From an uncultured bacterium (GTDB lineage Bacteria > Patescibacteriota > Gracilibacteria > Absconditabacterales > Absconditicoccaceae): a stretch of 30,489 bases of DNA. Numbering within the stretch: position 1 is the first letter of the stretch; every line of letters starts with the position of its first letter. Under the pieces are notes generated by a model. The model was not told where the DNA came from. It made no database searches and saw only the letters and a program-made list of their open reading frames with translations. The stretch is taken from contig CALCYP010000114.1 in assembly GCA_937906635.1 (NCBI GenBank), positions 1 to 30,489 on the forward strand, given 5' to 3'. Shown here one piece after another: positions 1 through 10,045 of this stretch. The translations under genes were made by a program, and so were the position numbers.

Positions 1-2408
1 TATTCACTCGTTCATTCATATTCTCAATCTGGAGTATTGTACAATAATCTCGATAATGCAGTAACAAATTCTGCTCTCGTCACATAATTATATGGCAAGA
101 ATTCATTATTTAGCATATTAATTCACATAATTCATAATTGATATGCCAAAGTCACTCAATCATCGTATTCTGAATCCAAATTTTCTGACACATCGTTAAA
201 ATCATTTTGCCTCGTTGTATCTGGTGTCTTTCCTAATACATTGATAGCATATTGAGACAACATCTTTGCCATAGCAATTCTGGTTAAATTTCAATCCATA
301 TCTGCTTTTGAGATTGTATCCATAGTCGTGATTCAATTTTTGTATGCTCGAGTGTATGCATCTATAATTTCTTGGTCAAATCACTCATTTACAGAGTCGT
401 TGTCTTTGGATGTTCAGCATATCCAATCGTAATAACTATCTGAATAATCTCCATCTGGACAGCTGTCCTTTTTTAGACTGCTACTAGTTTTGATTATTCG
501 ATCTACTTTTCCAGTCTGTGATCAAGTATTTCATACTAAATCTCTAAATTCAAAGATAAATGTATCATTTTCGTTAAACGTGTGTGTCAGTTCTACTCAT
601 GTAATTGTTTCGCTACAATTAGTCAATGTAGCTGTGACACTTTTTCAAGCTACTCGATTTTCTTTTGTTGGTGAATAAGTTATATCACATGTAGGAGCAT
701 CATTGTCTTGTTGTATTATTGTATGTATACGCTTTCATGTCTTCATTATAAATTGTCATAATTTAGGATTATTATTTTGTGTATTATTTCCTATTTTTTT
801 GTAAACATTTATATCTTCATCATTTGTAAGAACATTTAAGTAAATTCGTTTATCTATATTTGTATTATCTGTAATTCAAACAACATTTTCTCAATTGGTT
901 AAAATTTGTCATTCTACTTTTTCTGTATCAGAACCAATGTATTTATTGTATTTTTGTCATGCTTTTATTATAGTGTCTCAACTTCGTATATAAAGTTCCG
1001 TTTGAGTAGGGATTAACTTTCAATATGAGTAATTTGTCACTTTACTATTAAAATCACTATTTGTTCACCGATTTCATGTCAATACTTCTGACCAACTTAA
1101 TAAGTATGTTGAGTCATTTGTTTGTGGATTTGTTATCATTTCTCGTGAGAGAGCTACTCAAGTTAATTCTCATATTGGAAGAATTCAAAAATTAGATCAT
1201 TGCTCCAAAACTTTAAGCTCTCATGATCAATTACCAAAGACCATAGTCGTTCAGTAATATTTGTTGCCAGAATAAGCATTTTCTTGATTATTATCTAATA
1301 TCCTATTATTAAATAGTTGTAAATTTATAAAACTATTTCATTGATTCATACCATATGTCATACAAATTCAATATTTATGATTATTGTATATTAAACTATT
1401 ATTTATTATATTATAATTTGATTGATCAAAAAAATTAATTCAACAGTATAGGGCATTACTCTTTCAATTATTGAAAATTTGTACATTATTTACACTATTC
1501 TTTAGTGACTTTCTAAAACCTATACCATTTCATCAGTTATTAAATATAATTCAATTATTTAATACATTATAATTTGAGGTTAATAAATAAACACCATCAT
1601 ATCAGTTGTTATAACTATATATATTTTTAATTTCGTTATAATTAGAGTTAGTAGTAATAAATAATCAATGTGTTGCATTGTTATATGTCGTTATATTTTC
1701 AATATTATTATAATTTGTATTCTTATATAATTCTACTCAATAATAATTATTATGGGAAACAATATTTTTAACTATATTTTTAGTACCACTAATAATGATA
1801 AATCAATCTCAATCGCCATAATCACTATTATTTCTATAGTTGTTTGATATGTTTATATTATTTGAATAACTATGATTAACATTTTCAAGGACAATTCAAG
1901 CACTTAAATTAGTAATAGATATATTATTTAATGTTATATTATTGTGTCAACCATAAAATCAACAATGTTTTGTACCACTATTAATTTTTATATTATCTAA
2001 AATAATATATTCTTTATCACTATAAAAGACAAATCAACTATCAAAGTCTATCGTTATTCCTATATTTCAAATTCAAACAATAGCAGAACACTTTGAATAA
2101 CTTATTTTACCTGTTACGACTAAATCTCAAGTCAATACATATATGGTATTACCAGATAATGTAGTTGGTAATGTAGATACATATTTTACTGACATATTCT
2201 GGCATGAATTACTATCATATCAAGTCCAATTTGAAGTATAAATTGAATTAGTTCAATATAATGCTGATATGATGTCATTCGTTTCTGGTTTGTTGTCCCA
2301 AAATGTATTATCTAAAAATCTACTATTATCTCGTGATGCTGTGGCATAACTTATCAAATAGGACAAAACAAAGAAAGTACCACAAAGTATGTTTTTTAAA
2401 ATTTTCAT
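1..2408 (-). CDS. Secreted surface protein, beta-helix repeats and SLH-like domain (partial)
   Basis: This is the first ~802 codons of a large exported protein; the C-terminus lies beyond the window's left edge. It opens with a basic start and a hydrophobic stretch (MKILKNILCGTFFVLSYLIS...), a typical signal peptide. Residues ~40-420 are a long Asn- and Ile-rich run with repeated NN, NNI and Y-N-N patterns, as in right-handed parallel beta-helix (NosD/pectate-lyase-like) proteins. A Thr/Asn-rich region with an Ig-like segment follows (CDITYSPTKENRVAG...). From about residue 710 the pattern LTRIAMAKMLSQYA, then VTRAEFVTALSRLL, resembles an S-layer homology domain, which would anchor the protein at the cell envelope. 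Dozens of in-frame TGA codons are read as Gly. The start at 2408 is the only ATG ahead of the signal peptide. Exported repeat protein: confident. SLH: likely. The ligand or function is unknown. Confidence 0.8.
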
Positions 2409-2642
2409 GCTTAAACTACTTCACATATAAATACTGTACATAATGTATATTTTTTGTGTGTTTTCAAGAAAATTTTCAAAAAAGAATGTTTGGAAATACA
2501 CAAAATACTAAATATTGTTTTCACCATATCTCATTTTTTCATCTATCTCTATATCCAAATCATTTAATCTACTTTTTATTGCATTTTGATTTTGAGTTAT
2601 TATAAGTAATGTTTGAATGGCATTTATTAAATAAAAAATTCA

Positions 2643-3689
2643 ATGGAAAATTCTGGTACGATTTTGGTTACATGATGATTGGGATATATATGATCTCATA
2701 CATGTACAGTTCTTTGAGAAGCTTGATATAATTTGATTATTGTAGACAACCTCTCGAATTCTCGTTTAGAAAATTTGGATAAAATTGCTGAAATCATCTG
2801 AAAAAAGCCAATATTATACAAGTACGATATTAGGGATGAATCAAATTTAGAAAAGGTTTTCAAAAATCATCCTGAAATTGATTGAGTGATTCATTTTGCT
2901 GCAAAAAAGGCCGTATGAGAAAGCTGCCAAGATCCTTTTTTGTATTATGAGAATAATATCTTATGAACAGAGATTCTTTTGAAGATAATGACAAAATTTG
3001 GAAAGAAACATATTGTTTTTTCAAGCAGTGCTACCGTTTACGATTCACCAAAAATATTACCACCATTTACAGAAACTGACCGTGTTTGAACATACAATCC
3101 ATATTGAACAACAAAGTTAGTTATGGAGTATATGCTAAAAGATTTGGCAACATTCAAATGATTTAATGTAGTAAATTTGAGATATTTTAATCCTATTTGA
3201 GCACATCCATCTGGATTAATTTGAGAAGATCCTGTATGAATTCCAAATAACTTAGTACCATATATTTTGAAAGTAGCAAAATGAGAAATCGACTGTGTAC
3301 AGATTTTTTGAAATGATTATGATACTCCAGATGGTACATGAGTTAGAGACTATATACATGTAATGGATGTGGCAGATGCACATTTAGCAGCATACAATCA
3401 AATACAAAAGTATGAAGAGTACAAAAAGGAGAATGGAATTGACCCAGACAAATGATATTTTGATATTTTTAATATCTGAACTTGAGATGGAAAATCTGTA
3501 AAAGAAATTGTAGATTTAGTTAGCAAAGTTACAGAAAAAGAAATTCCAACTCAAATAGTTTCCAGAAGACCATGAGATATCGCTACAAGTATTGCTAATC
3601 CACAAAAAGCTAAACAAGTTTTGGGACGAGAATACAAAAGATCAGTTTATCAAGCCATCGAAGATGCTTGGAGATTTTTAAATCAATAA
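2643..3689 (+). CDS. galE: UDP-glucose 4-epimerase
   Basis: A cytoplasmic NAD-dependent epimerase of the extended short-chain dehydrogenase family, interconverting UDP-glucose and UDP-galactose (or the N-acetyl forms). The 348-aa length is typical. The N-terminal motif VTGGLGYIGSHT (residues ~9-20) is the Rossmann dinucleotide site, with both Gly of TGG written TGA. VDNLSNS follows the second strand, HFAAKKAVGES is the expected loop, and SSATVY then Y154-x3-K158 (YGTTK) are the catalytic residues. NLRYFNPIGAHPSGLIGEDP is the usual substrate-binding segment and DGTGVRDYIHVMDVADAH the C-terminal signature. The start MENSGTILVTGG is the nearest ATG; no strong Shine-Dalgarno site is visible. A glycosyltransferase begins 29 bp downstream, so the pair probably serves surface glycan synthesis. 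Confidence 0.95.
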
Positions 3690-3718
3690 ATTTTTTTATT
3701 TAATATTATGGATTGTAT

Positions 3719-4813
3719 ATGTCATTATTATCATTTCTAATAGTAGTTGTATCTGTAATATTTTTGTTCTTTTGAATTGATTTATATAAACATAAAAAAG
3801 CGAATATTTTACACTTGATTATATTTGCTTGATGAGCTACTTTACTGATATATTTCGCTATAAATTGAGAAGCACTAAATAGGTTTTGAGCAATATTTGG
3901 ATTAACAAGATGATCTGATGTAATAGTATATGCTGCAATTGTAATACTTGCTTATTTTTATATTTGAACAGTAAATAATCAAACCAGAGACAAACAAGAA
4001 CTGACTAGATTAATTTCAGCTATCGCTATCCACAAATGATATGAGCAAATCAAAGAAAAAATAAAAAACTACAAAAATAAAAATCAAAAAGATGATTTTG
4101 TTTTCAATATCAGAGTGTACAATGAATCAAAAATGGTCTGAAAAGTTATTGATGAAATTATCTCTGCTTGATTCAAAAAATTAGTTTTGATAAATGATTG
4201 ATCAAAAGATAATTCACTAGAGATATTACAAGAAAAACAAAAACAGCATCCAGATTGTTTGATAATAATTCTATCACATGAAATAAATAGATGATGATGA
4301 GCCGCAAATCAGACATGATATAAGTTTATACAAGATTATGCTAATGAATTACAAGTAAAATGGTTCGTTGGATTTGATTCAGATTGACAAATGGATATAA
4401 AAGATATGGATAATTTCATAAAAAATATAAATCAAGATAAACGAAAATATTGAGCATACTTGTGATCTAGATTTGTAGAATGATGAACGGCTGAAAACAT
4501 TCCAACAAGCAGAAAGGTTATCTTAGCAATATCAAGATTTGTAACCAGGCTTCTCTACTGAATCAAAGTTTCAGATCCTCACAATGGATACAGAGTGATT
4601 GAAATAAATGAATTCAAAAAAATAAAGTTAACCGCAGACTGAATGCACTATGCAAATGAAGTAAATGAGCAATTGAAAAAGAATAAAATTAAATACAAAG
4701 AATTACCTGTCCATATCCGCTATACAGATTATAGCCTTACAAAATGACAAAAAAATTCAAACAGCTTAAAGCTGGCTGCTGAAATGATATACAAACTAAT
4801 TTTCTTTAGATAA
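3719..4813 (+). CDS. Membrane-anchored family 2 glycosyltransferase with N-terminal DUF2304 domain
   Basis: A 364-aa two-part protein. Residues 1-~95 hold three hydrophobic helices separated by short basic or Gly-rich turns, as in DUF2304 proteins, which commonly sit beside glycosyltransferases. A basic linker (KNYKNKNQKDD) leads to a GT-A fold domain: FNIRVYNESKMVGKVIDE is the nucleotide-sugar start, LINDGSKDNS the second strand, and GFDSDGQMD carries the metal-binding D220-x-D222. SDPHNGYRVI is typical of polyprenyl-phosphate mannose/glucose synthase-like GT2 enzymes. It probably moves a sugar onto a lipid carrier or glycan at the inner membrane face. DUF2304 and GT2 are often separate adjacent genes; here they form one reading frame. 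It lies 29 bp after galE and is likely cotranscribed. Donor and acceptor cannot be read from sequence. Confidence 0.88.
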
Positions 4814-4864
4814 AAACAATTAAGGATGAATAATTAAGAATTTCGAAAAATCATATATTATTAA

Positions 4865-5320
4865 TTAGTAAGCCTTCATTTCTCTATCCATCTGCTTTTT
4901 TATGTCTTTTTCTTTCAAAATTTGTTTTTTTTCTACTTTTTTCATCAATTTTCATACTCAAATTTTCAATTTTATTAGTCATTTATTATTTATATATATT
5001 TCCAGTGGAATAACCACATTTCATGTTTTATCTGTAAGAGCCGAAATTTTCGCCAATTCTCTTTTTGTGATAAGAAGTTTCCTATCTCATTTTGGATTGT
5101 ATCATGGTACTAAATTGGGGGAAGTCATCTTGTAAAGTGGTACATCCATATTTTTGATTCGTAATTCTCTATTTTGGATTCTAATTACAGAATCTTTCAA
5201 GTTCACCTGTCATGATTTAATTGACTTAACTTCATGTCATTTCAAAATTATTCCTACTTCGTAGTCTTTCTCAAATGAGTAATCATGATATGCTATCTTA
5301 TTTTTACTAATTATTTTCAT
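4865..5320 (-). CDS. smpB: SsrA-binding protein SmpB
   Basis: SmpB binds the tRNA-like domain of tmRNA and brings it to stalled ribosomes in trans-translation. The 151-aa length is normal for the family. Recognisable parts are the start KIAYHDYSFEKDYEVGI, the core GHEVKSIKSGQVNLKDS (usually GxEVKSxRxGxxNLxDS), KRELAKI in place of the usual RELLLxKxEI segment, IPLEIYINNKGLIKLKIGV, and a basic C-terminal tail KEKDIKKQMDREMK that would enter the decoding centre. Gly of GHEV and of KSGQ are TGA. The gene starts 11 bp after the hicA frame ends, in the same direction, so it is probably transcribed with hicBA. Its RNA partner, tmRNA, lies at the other end of the window. The gene converges with the glycosyltransferase across a 51-bp gap. 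Confidence 0.93.
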
Positions 5321-5331
5321 TGTTAAAAATG

Positions 5332-5558
5332 TTATCTCATACTATTAAAAGTTTCAGTATCCAATCAGACATCTCTTAAAATTTTCTTTAACAATCAAAT
5401 ACTTATATCTTCTTTTCAATGGAATGGAATTACAGTGGTCTGTCATGTGAAGCTATTTAAAAAAACTTATGACTTCACTTGGTTCTAACATGATAAAATC
5501 ATAAGCTTACTACTATATTCTCAAGTTCTTCTGCCGAAATAGGACTGATTTTAGGCAT
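5332..5558 (-). pseudogene. hicA: HicA-type mRNA interferase toxin, frameshifted
   Basis: HicA is a small double-stranded-RNA-binding-fold toxin that cleaves mRNA; HicB neutralises it. The frame begins MPKISPISAEELENIVVSLG and reaches RTKGSHKFF, which contains the conserved catalytic His of the family (GSH). It then meets TAA at a run of seven T on the coding strand (5459-5465). One extra T restores the frame, giving LNSFTGQTTVIPFHGKEDIS and the C-terminal helix LLKKILRDVGLDTETF, ending at 5332. With that correction the protein is about 75 aa, the usual size. The start overlaps the hicB end by 8 bases (ATGCCTAA). The shift may be a real inactivation, phase variation in the homopolymer, slippage, or a sequencing error; sequence alone cannot tell. 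Confidence 0.8.
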
Positions 5559-5787
5559 ATTCAATTTCCATAGACAAGTTAAACATTTTACTAATATTTT
5601 TTCATTCCATATCTTTCATTAAATCAACACTTCACTCTGTCACTTCAGCTAACCTATCAAACAATACTGACAATGTCTTTGCTTGAGTATAGCAAGCAGG
5701 TAATCATACGACTTCTCATACATAAATATTATTTTCATCTTTTTCTATATGAATTTGGTACTTTTTTTTCATAGCAGCAACTATCAT
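5551..5787 (-). CDS. hicB: HicB-like antitoxin
   Basis: A 78-aa protein with the partial RNase-H-like fold of HicB antitoxins: MKKKYQIHIEKDENNIYVGEV, then GLPACYTQAKTLSVLFDRLAEV (family pattern: GCxTxGxTxxEAxxNxxEA), ending MFNLSMEIEYA. HicB binds HicA, and many also repress their own promoter, but there is no obvious C-terminal helix-turn-helix here, so DNA binding is uncertain. The gene comes first, before hicA, the reverse of the classic order but common among HicBA systems. The start could be 5787 or the ATG five codons later (5772), where homology begins. A promoter candidate lies at 5800-5827. Two of the glycines in VGEVVG are TGA. Family assignment is fairly sure; activity depends on whether hicA is functional. 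Confidence 0.8.
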
Positions 5788-5799
5788 ATAAACACTAAT

Positions 5800-5827
5800 A
5801 TTTTACAAAATTACTTATCAAAATCAA
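5800..5827 (-). promoter_or_regulatory. Candidate sigma70-type promoter of hicB-hicA-smpB
   Basis: On the minus strand, TTGATT (5827-5822) and TAAAAT (5805-5800) are separated by 16 bp and lie just upstream of the hicB start. Both boxes are close to consensus, but in such AT-rich DNA chance matches are common. Confidence 0.4.
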
Positions 5828-5889
5828 TAAAATATATTCACAAAATATTTTCATATCATATAATATATTCAGATTTTTTATATGAAAAC

Positions 5890-5917
5890 TTGAAAAAAAA
5901 ATATTATTTAGTATAAG
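5890..5917 (+). promoter_or_regulatory. Candidate sigma70-type promoter of metG
   Basis: TTGAAA (5890-5895) and TATAAG (5912-5917) with a 16-bp spacer stand ahead of metG. A transcript from here would carry the palindromic repeat at 5927-6018 in its leader. Confidence 0.4.
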
Positions 5918-5926
5918 GAATTGATT

Positions 5927-6018
5927 TCCTCCTTTTTAAAGGAGGTGGCCCCGACTTGTCGGGGACGAAAGATTTAAAAAATCCCCCACCCTTGCGGGGA
6001 GACCCTTGTTAAAGAGGC
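5927..6018. repeat. Dispersed C-rich palindromic repeat, copy 1
   Basis: This intergenic element contains nested inverted repeats: CCTCCTTTTTAAAGGAGG, CCCCGACTTGTCGGGG and CCCCACCCTTGCGGGG. Its base composition is far richer in G+C than the surroundings. Related elements occur at 11254-11342, 12151-12238 and 18084-18132, sharing the CCTCC...GGAGG or CCCCT...AGGGG arms. It looks like a non-coding miniature mobile or REP-like element; no transposase of its own is visible. Confidence 0.75.
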
Positions 6019-6051
6019 AAAAAAAATTATTTTAATCATTAATTCTAAATT

Positions 6052-7605
6052 ATGAAGAAATTCTATATTACTACTGCTATTGCTTATCCAAATGCTAAAC
6101 CACATATTGGTCATGCTTTGGAAATTATTATCGCTGACACAATCGCAAGGATGTATAGAATAACAGGTAAACAAGTAGAATTTCAGACTTGAACAGATGA
6201 ACATGGTATCAAAAATCGAAGGACCGCTGAAAAAGAATGAAAAGAAATTCATGAATTTTTGGATGAAAATGTAGAAAGAGAATGATGATTCAAAGATATG
6301 TATTCTCAACTAAAAATTTCAAATAATACATTTATTAGGACATCGGACAAAGAGCGCCACTATGCTTGAGCACAATTATTGCGAGAAAAAATGGCTGCAA
6401 AATGAGATATTTACAAACAGTCATACAAATGACTTTACTGTGCGTGATGTGAATCTTTTAAGACAGAAAAAGATTTGGTAAAAAATGAAAAATGAGCTTT
6501 CGTCTGTCCAGATCATCCAAATGGAGAAATTGAAGAAGTTGATGAAGAAAATTATTTTTTCAAATTATCAAAATACAAAGATCAAGTAGCCGATATAATC
6601 AAAAGAGATGAGTATTTGGTATTTCCACCTGAAAGAAAAAATGAAATATTGGCCTTTTTGGAAAATGCAAAAGATGTAAGTTTCTCTAGGCCAAAAACAA
6701 GTTTACCACGAGGAGTACCTGTTCCAGGAGATCCAGATCATGTGATGTATGTCTGGTGTGACGCTTTGTCTAATTATTTGACGGGACAATGATTTGGATT
6801 GAGAGACGAACGAGAAAATTCTCGACCAGCAGATTTGCATATAGTTTGAAAAGATATTTTGAGATTCCATGCTGCATTTTGGCCTGCAATGCTATTATCA
6901 GCAGATTTACCTTTGCCAAAGCAATTACTTTCCCATGGATTTTTGACTTTGAATTGAAAAAAAATGGGGAAATCTACATGAAATGTGATTGATCCAATGG
7001 AACCTTTGCAAAAATATGGAAGAGATGCTATGTCTTTCAATTTATTGTACGATGTGCCTACTGATTGAGATGGAGACTTTTCGATGGAAAGGCTTGGAAA
7101 TGTTTACAATAGCATGATAATTTGATCACGGTGAAATTTGGTAAACAGAGTGACAAAGCTGGGCGAAAAATATGGAATAAATGAGGCAAAAGCCTGAAAT
7201 TTGGCAAATTGGTTTGATAAATTTAATATAAATAGTGTATGAGAATTTGTAGAGAAAAAAGATATCAAATGATTTTTGGAAAAATGGTATCAATTGGTAC
7301 AAAAAGCAAACGAATTTATCACAAAACAAGAACCTCGAGTAAAGTACAAAGATGAAGCAACTCAATGAGAAGCTATTGAATGCTTGCAAAATTTGCTTTA
7401 TGTAGTAAAAAATCTCGCGATATTGTCTGCTCCAGTGCTTATTGATTGATTTGAAAAAATGAAAAATATTTTGTGATTTGATTTAATGTCAGACTTAGAT
7501 TCGACCAAAAATTGATCATTCGAGTCTCGAAAATCTGCATTTGATACTCAAAATTTCGCTGTAAATCTAAAATCAGAGATAATATATCCTAGAATTGATG
7601 GGTAA
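6052..7605 (+). CDS. metG: Methionine--tRNA ligase
   Basis: Charges tRNA-Met with methionine in the cytoplasm. The 517-aa protein has the class I signature HIGH at residues 18-21 (NAKPHIGHALE), and the second signature appears as K304-M-G-K-S308 (usual KMSKS, with Gly for the first Ser), followed by TGN. The connective-peptide insertion has one zinc knuckle, CAGCESF followed by VCPDH. WCDALSNYLTGQGF and HIVGKDILRFHAAFWPA are the expected methionine-pocket and catalytic segments. The C-terminal anticodon-binding helical domain follows, without the extra EMAP-II-like tRNA-binding domain of longer enzymes. TGA is used as Gly throughout, for example in FQTGTDEHG. The start is the ATG at the family's normal N-terminus (MKKFYITTAIAYPNA). 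Confidence 0.95.
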
Positions 7606-7818
7606 ATTTTTTGACAATACTTGTTGTAAGGACATGATTTATCTTATCCTATATACATATATATAGGTAACACAAGTGTGATCCCTACAATAAGGATTTA
7701 TATTCTTCAACAACCTTATCCTCTACCTATTCTAAAACTCCTTTGGTTTCGCTATATATGAGAGGGATTTATAAAAAAGTAACTTTAGTCTTGCATATAT
7801 CAAGCACACTTAATTTTG

Positions 7819-7846
7819 TTGCAATTAAATGCTTATTCTTTATAAT
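7819..7846 (+). promoter_or_regulatory. Candidate promoter of the cyclophilin-like/methyltransferase pair
   Basis: TTGCAA (7819-7824) and a perfect TATAAT (7841-7846) are spaced 16 bp and lie 37 bp before the next start codon. The rest of the 277-bp gap (7606-7882) shows no gene. Confidence 0.45.
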
Positions 7847-7882
7847 TCTCCGAGAGAAAAAAACTATTAAACAAATACGCTT

Positions 7883-8221
7883 ATGAAAGAGTTAAATTTA
7901 CAAACATTGAGATTTGACTGTCAATGTCCCAATTGTAAAAAGTGGTGGACCTGCAGTAAAGATGACCTCAAAAGTGAGGTTGTGAAAGTAATGGTTCCGA
8001 TGCATCCTGGGAATTTGGGATTTGATTTGCCAAGAGCAGATAAGCAAATCATAACCGAACCTGGAGATTTAGTTTTGTATCAATGAAATCAGATTTCATT
8101 ATTTTACAATAGTAATTCGTGGTCTTATACTAGGCGTTGAAAAGTCCAAATGGATTCTAAAGAAACTTTGGAAGAAATTTTATGAGATTGAGATGTGACA
8201 CTAACATTCTCATTGAAATAA
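7883..8221 (+). CDS. Cyclophilin-like fold protein with Cys-rich N-terminus
   Basis: A 112-aa cytoplasmic protein. Its second half matches the small bacterial cyclophilin-like fold family: EPGDLVLYQGNQISLFYNSN, SWSYTRRGKV, and the ending EILGDGDVTLTFSLK. Proteins of this family have the cyclophilin barrel, but peptidyl-prolyl isomerase activity is generally unproven. The N-terminus is unlike the usual start: it carries FDCQCPNCKKWWTC, with four Cys that could bind zinc or form a disulfide. TGA Gly codons occur only in the second half (QGN, RGK, GDG). A methyltransferase follows 36 bp downstream. The family call is moderately sure; its role is unknown. Confidence 0.65.
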
Positions 8222-8257
8222 TGCTTTTATACAATTATATACAAATAATACTCCAAT

Positions 8258-8899
8258 ATGAGATATTCTACTAAAAAATTTAAAGATTTATCTAAAAAAG
8301 AATTTACTAAAGCTGCTGAAAAATATGAATGAAAAAATGCAGGAGTTTACAAAATATGTAGGGCTGATTATCCTGATATTTTAGCAGAAATCAAAAAAGA
8401 AGATTTCAATGATTTATTGGATGTATGATGTGGAACTGGTCCTATTTTATCGTTACTTACTCAAGGATTCCCAGATAAACATTATGTAGGATTGGACCTA
8501 ACTCCAAAAATGATTGAAGTGGCTAAAAAAAAGAAATTAAAGAATGTTGAATTTATAGTTTGAGATGCTGAAGATTTACCATTTAAAGAGAACTCTTTTG
8601 ATATTGTTGTTTGTTCTCAAAGTTTTCATCATTATCCTAATCCTCAGAAATTTTTTGATGGTGTGGACAAAGTTTTGAGGCCTGGAGGTAAACTTATTTT
8701 GAGAGATATGCATTTATGAAAATTATTATCATATTTTGTTAATTATATTGAATTACCTTTCCTAAACCGACTTTGATATTGAGATGTGAGAATATATACT
8801 AAAAATGATATTCAAAAATTATGTGCCAATTCGCGATTAATTTTGGAAAGTTTTGAACATAGATGGATGCTAAAACTCCATGCTGTAATTAGAAAATAA
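8258..8899 (+). CDS. Class I SAM-dependent methyltransferase
   Basis: A 213-aa cytoplasmic enzyme with the Rossmann-like methyltransferase fold. Motif I is LLDVGCGTGPILSLL (about residues 48-62; V-G and C-G glycines, the first TGA). GLDLTPKMIEVAKKK holds the acidic residue that binds the SAM ribose, GDAEDLPFKENSFDIVVCSQSFHH covers motifs II-III, and VLRPGGKLILRDM is the post-motif strand. This pattern fits the UbiE/Methyltransf_11 group, but no substrate can be assigned: neither menaquinone genes nor an RNA-binding domain is nearby. It is the last gene of a probable two-gene operon and is followed by a terminator hairpin at 8912-8939. Confidence 0.85.
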
Positions 8900-8911
8900 T
8901 TAAGAAATGCT

Positions 8912-8939
8912 AAAAATGGAGTACAATGACCCCATTTTT
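8912..8939 (+). terminator. Rho-independent terminator between convergent genes
   Basis: AAAAATGG (8912-8919) pairs with CCATTTTT (8932-8939) around a 12-nt loop. It lies between the methyltransferase stop and the stop of the facing membrane-protein gene, and could serve both directions. Confidence 0.6.
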
Positions 8940-8954
8940 GAATAGTTGAATATT

Positions 8955-9617
8955 TTAGTTATTCCCACCAAATGCTTTACGAAGCTGCTTTTCGTGGGCC
9001 AATTCTTTTTCAAGTTCATCCATTCTCTTGAGTACATCGGCAATAGCATCTATTTCGTCTTGTGGTCTTGTATTTCATTTTTCTTCTTTATGAATAGTTT
9101 TACGATTTTCTACATTCTTTGGAAATATAACATTAATAATCCTTCTCATAAATGGTTGCACAAAGAACATCTGAGAGAAAAATGCAAATGGTAAATTATA
9201 ACACACTAATTTAAACCACATTGCTAACAAATTCAAAATACTAAATCAATCTGCATATGGATAATAAAAAATTGAAGCTAATAAGCTCATCGATGGACAC
9301 ATCAGACAAACTGTTGAGCATATTATTGCAGATTCAAATAACATCGGATGATTTTTGCTTGGATCAAATACTCCCCTTGCAAGTCTAAATGCGACTGGTC
9401 AATAAAGAATTGCCAATGTCAAAGCACATACGGCTTCAATTAGGAATATTACTCGAATAGGTAATATAGTTCAAAACATATATAATCCTCACTGAGCATA
9501 TATCTCAGTCCATGTTTGTCATTCTACGACATATACGCTATAGAATATAAAAGCAGAAACTGTAATTAAAACCGTAATTAAAGAATAAACAAATCTCTGT
9601 AATGTGTTTCTAGACAT
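8955..9617 (-). CDS. Integral membrane protein, possibly DUF2798-like
   Basis: A 220-aa protein with four hydrophobic segments: about residues 9-31 (VYSLITVLITVSAFIFYSVYV), 47-73, 94-115 and 130-152. The motif FAFFSQMFFVQPFMRRI at the end of the last helix, together with VAFRLARGVF after the second, suggests a duplicated two-helix unit of the kind seen in small DUF2798 proteins. That assignment rests on pattern only. The C-terminal ~50 residues are charged and form a coiled coil (IDAIADVLKRMDELEKELAH), so a cytosolic oligomerisation tail is likely. It stands alone, convergent with the methyltransferase. The function is unknown. The start is the first ATG before the first membrane helix. Confidence 0.7.
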
Positions 9618-10045
9618 AATATTTTTTATAAAATAAAAAAGCAAAAGTCTGTTTGGACTTACGCTTTCGCTACACAACATAACTTTTTTCGACTGGTTTT
9701 GAGATTACAAATTTCGAATTAAAAATCAATTTGAAATTTTTTTAAAATTTGATCTTTGAAAAAAATTTACTAGTTTATATCTATCATATTACATATATGG
9801 ATAATAAAGAAATTTTTAAAGAGGAATATGGCAAAAATGAATATAATCTTTTATTTTGTAAATTTTTTTGGCACTTTTTTTGTGCATCCATCTACCATTT
9901 CAGACCTTTTTGTTTTGATAGAAAGTTTGACCCCAGAGACATTGACACTCAACAAAATGACTATTTTTTTATTCAGTCCGCTTTTTTCTGATTATCCGTG
10001 GTTTATTTATAATAATACTTGATTTTAAAATTTTCTGGACATTTT
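9618..10045. other. Intergenic stretch without a convincing gene
   Basis: No frame on either strand shows a recognisable protein under code 25. A 12-bp stem (9709-9720 with 9728-9739, one G-T pair) followed by a T run looks like a plus-strand terminator, although no plus-strand gene precedes it. A plus-strand ORF of 66 codons at 9828-10028 has an AGAGG just before its ATG but a composition unlike the neighbours. On the minus strand the same DNA reads a basic peptide ending KKVPKKFTK with no good start. The region may hold a decayed gene. Confidence 0.4.

Noticed and set aside
2499..2642. Minus-strand reading frame ending ...LNDLDIEIDEKMRYGENNI, partly overlapping the galE start
   Set aside because: It has no usable start codon and runs into galE; it may be a gene relic but cannot be supported as a gene. 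The rest of the 234-bp gap between the surface protein and galE shows nothing else clear.
6774..7040. Minus-strand ORF inside metG
   Set aside because: Shadow of metG; the plus frame has complete synthetase motifs.
9828..10028. Plus-strand 66-codon ORF (MAKMNIIFYFVNFF...)
   Set aside because: Low complexity, no family, only one TGA at the very end, and an equally open basic frame on the other strand; most likely chance in AT-rich DNA.
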